NCBI GenBank assembly: GCA_031287395.1
Contig: JAITTA010000317.1
Location: forward strand, 1-7,184
Length of the DNA: 7,184 nucleotides
Source: Dysgonamonadaceae bacterium
GTDB taxonomy: Bacteria > Bacteroidota > Bacteroidia > Bacteroidales > Azobacteroidaceae
Reading direction: 5' to 3'
This document shows positions 6,529-7,184 of the stretch, in pieces. The notes beneath the pieces are model-generated. The model had not been told where the DNA came from and ran no database searches. It was given only the letters and a program-made list of their open reading frames with translations. Within the stretch, counting starts at the first letter, position 1. Every line of letters starts with the position of its first letter. The translations under genes were made by a program, and so were the position numbers.

Positions 6529-7184
6529 ATGATGAGTATTTTTCAAAGAAAACCTGTTCTCACCTTACTTTCGGAGTCACAGGAAGAAGGGAGTCATACA
6601 TTACGAAAAACCCTGGGACCCGTTAAATTGATTGCCTTAGGCTTAGGAGCCATTATCGGAGCAGGACTTTTCTCAATTACCGGCATTGCTGCCGGTAGTT
6701 TTGCCGGACCGTCGATCACGATCTCTTTTCTGATTGCTGCAGTTGGATGCTGTTTTGCGGGTTTGTGTTATGCCGAATTTGCATCCATGCTTCCTGTTGC
6801 AGGAAGTGCATATACCTATTCGTACGCTACCCTGGGTGAATTTATCGCCTGGGTGATCGGATGGGATCTGATTTTGGAATATGCAGTCGCTTCGGCTACC
6901 GTCAGTATCAGTTGGAGTCGTTACCTGGTGAAGTTATTGGAAAATTTTCAGGTGCATCTGCCTGTCGAGTTGACCGCTTGTCCGTGGGAGGGTGGTATTA
7001 TCAACCTTCCGGCGGCGCTAATCGTCATCCTGATGAGTTTGTTACTGATACGGGGTACGGAAAAATCGTCTTTTGTCAATATCCTGATTGTTATTCTGAA
7101 GGTCGCTGTAGTGATTAGCTTTATTGTAATCGGTTGGAAATTTATTCGATCGGATAATTATGTGCCTTATATTCCTGAAAATAC
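6529..7184 (+). CDS. APC-superfamily amino acid permease, CAT-like, N-terminal part
   Basis: The frame opening at ATG 6529 (or the adjacent ATG at 6532) stays open to the right edge and gives 218 residues, somewhat under half of a typical 450-500-residue permease. An N-terminal cytoplasmic stretch (LRKTLGPVKLIALGLG, 25-40) leads into TM1 with GAIIGAGLF (40-48), the broken-helix motif that binds the amino acid's alpha-carboxylate in APC transporters. TM2 (about 60-82) ends in CYAEF (80-84), followed by LPVAGSAYTYSYATLGEF (88-105) and GWDLILEYAV (111-120) in TM3. TM4 is at about 158-175. The sequence RGTEKSSFVNILIVILK (175-191) leads into TM5 and resembles the cationic-amino-acid-transporter (CAT/YfnA) branch. 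This is an inner-membrane secondary transporter, probably for uptake. Which amino acid it carries cannot be read, because several substrate-defining helices lie outside the window. It is 33 bases after the amidohydrolase, on the same strand with no terminator between, so probably the same operon. Confidence 0.9.
   Translation, partial: MMSIFQRKPVLTLLSESQEEGSHTLRKTLGPVKLIALGLGAIIGAGLFSITGIAAGSFAGPSITISFLIAAVGCCFAGLCYAEFASMLPVAGSAYTYSYATLGEFIAWVIGWDLILEYAVASATVSISWSRYLVKLLENFQVHLPVELTACPWEGGIINLPAALIVILMSLLLIRGTEKSSFVNILIVILKVAVVISFIVIGWKFIRSDNYVPYIPEN

Noticed and set aside
6861..7118. 85-codon plus-strand open frame near the right edge
   Set aside because: It lies in another frame inside the amino acid permease, whose reading frame shows clear family motifs and transmembrane segments across this stretch.

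Overview
The window looks like a chromosomal segment from a member of Bacteroidota, most likely order Bacteroidales. A SusC/RagA-type TonB-dependent transporter is paired directly with a SusD/RagB-type surface lipoprotein, a hallmark of the phylum. Start codons are preceded by A/T-rich sequence rather than strong Shine-Dalgarno motifs, and signal peptides end in the common -AQ or -SQ junction. I cannot assign genus or family from the sequence alone. All five genes are on the + strand, and I see no transfer, insertion-sequence, CRISPR or RNA-gene signatures.

Layout: positions 1-180 hold the last 59 codons of a PstS-like, phosphate-type periplasmic binding protein. A short gap (181-257) follows, with a possible hairpin that may end that transcript. 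Next come susC-like (258-3377), a 114-base spacer that is long for such a pair, susD-like (3492-4994), a secreted AbgB-type M20 amidohydrolase (5035-6495, 40 bases after susD), and the first 218 codons of an APC-superfamily amino acid permease (6529 to beyond the window edge, 33 bases further on). From 258 onward the spacing and shared direction suggest one operon.

The genes make a plausible outside-to-inside route. The SusCD-like pair would capture and import a substrate across the outer membrane. The exported metallo-amidohydrolase would cleave an amide bond in the periplasm. The permease would carry the released amino acid into the cytoplasm. No glycoside hydrolase, polysaccharide lyase or sulfatase is present, so the locus looks like a system for peptides or N-acyl/aryl-amino-acid conjugates (for example p-aminobenzoyl-glutamate-like compounds) rather than a glycan utilisation locus. 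The substrate is an inference from gene families and neighbourhood. No regulator is visible, and the SusC-like protein lacks the N-terminal signalling (STN) domain used in sigma/anti-sigma control.
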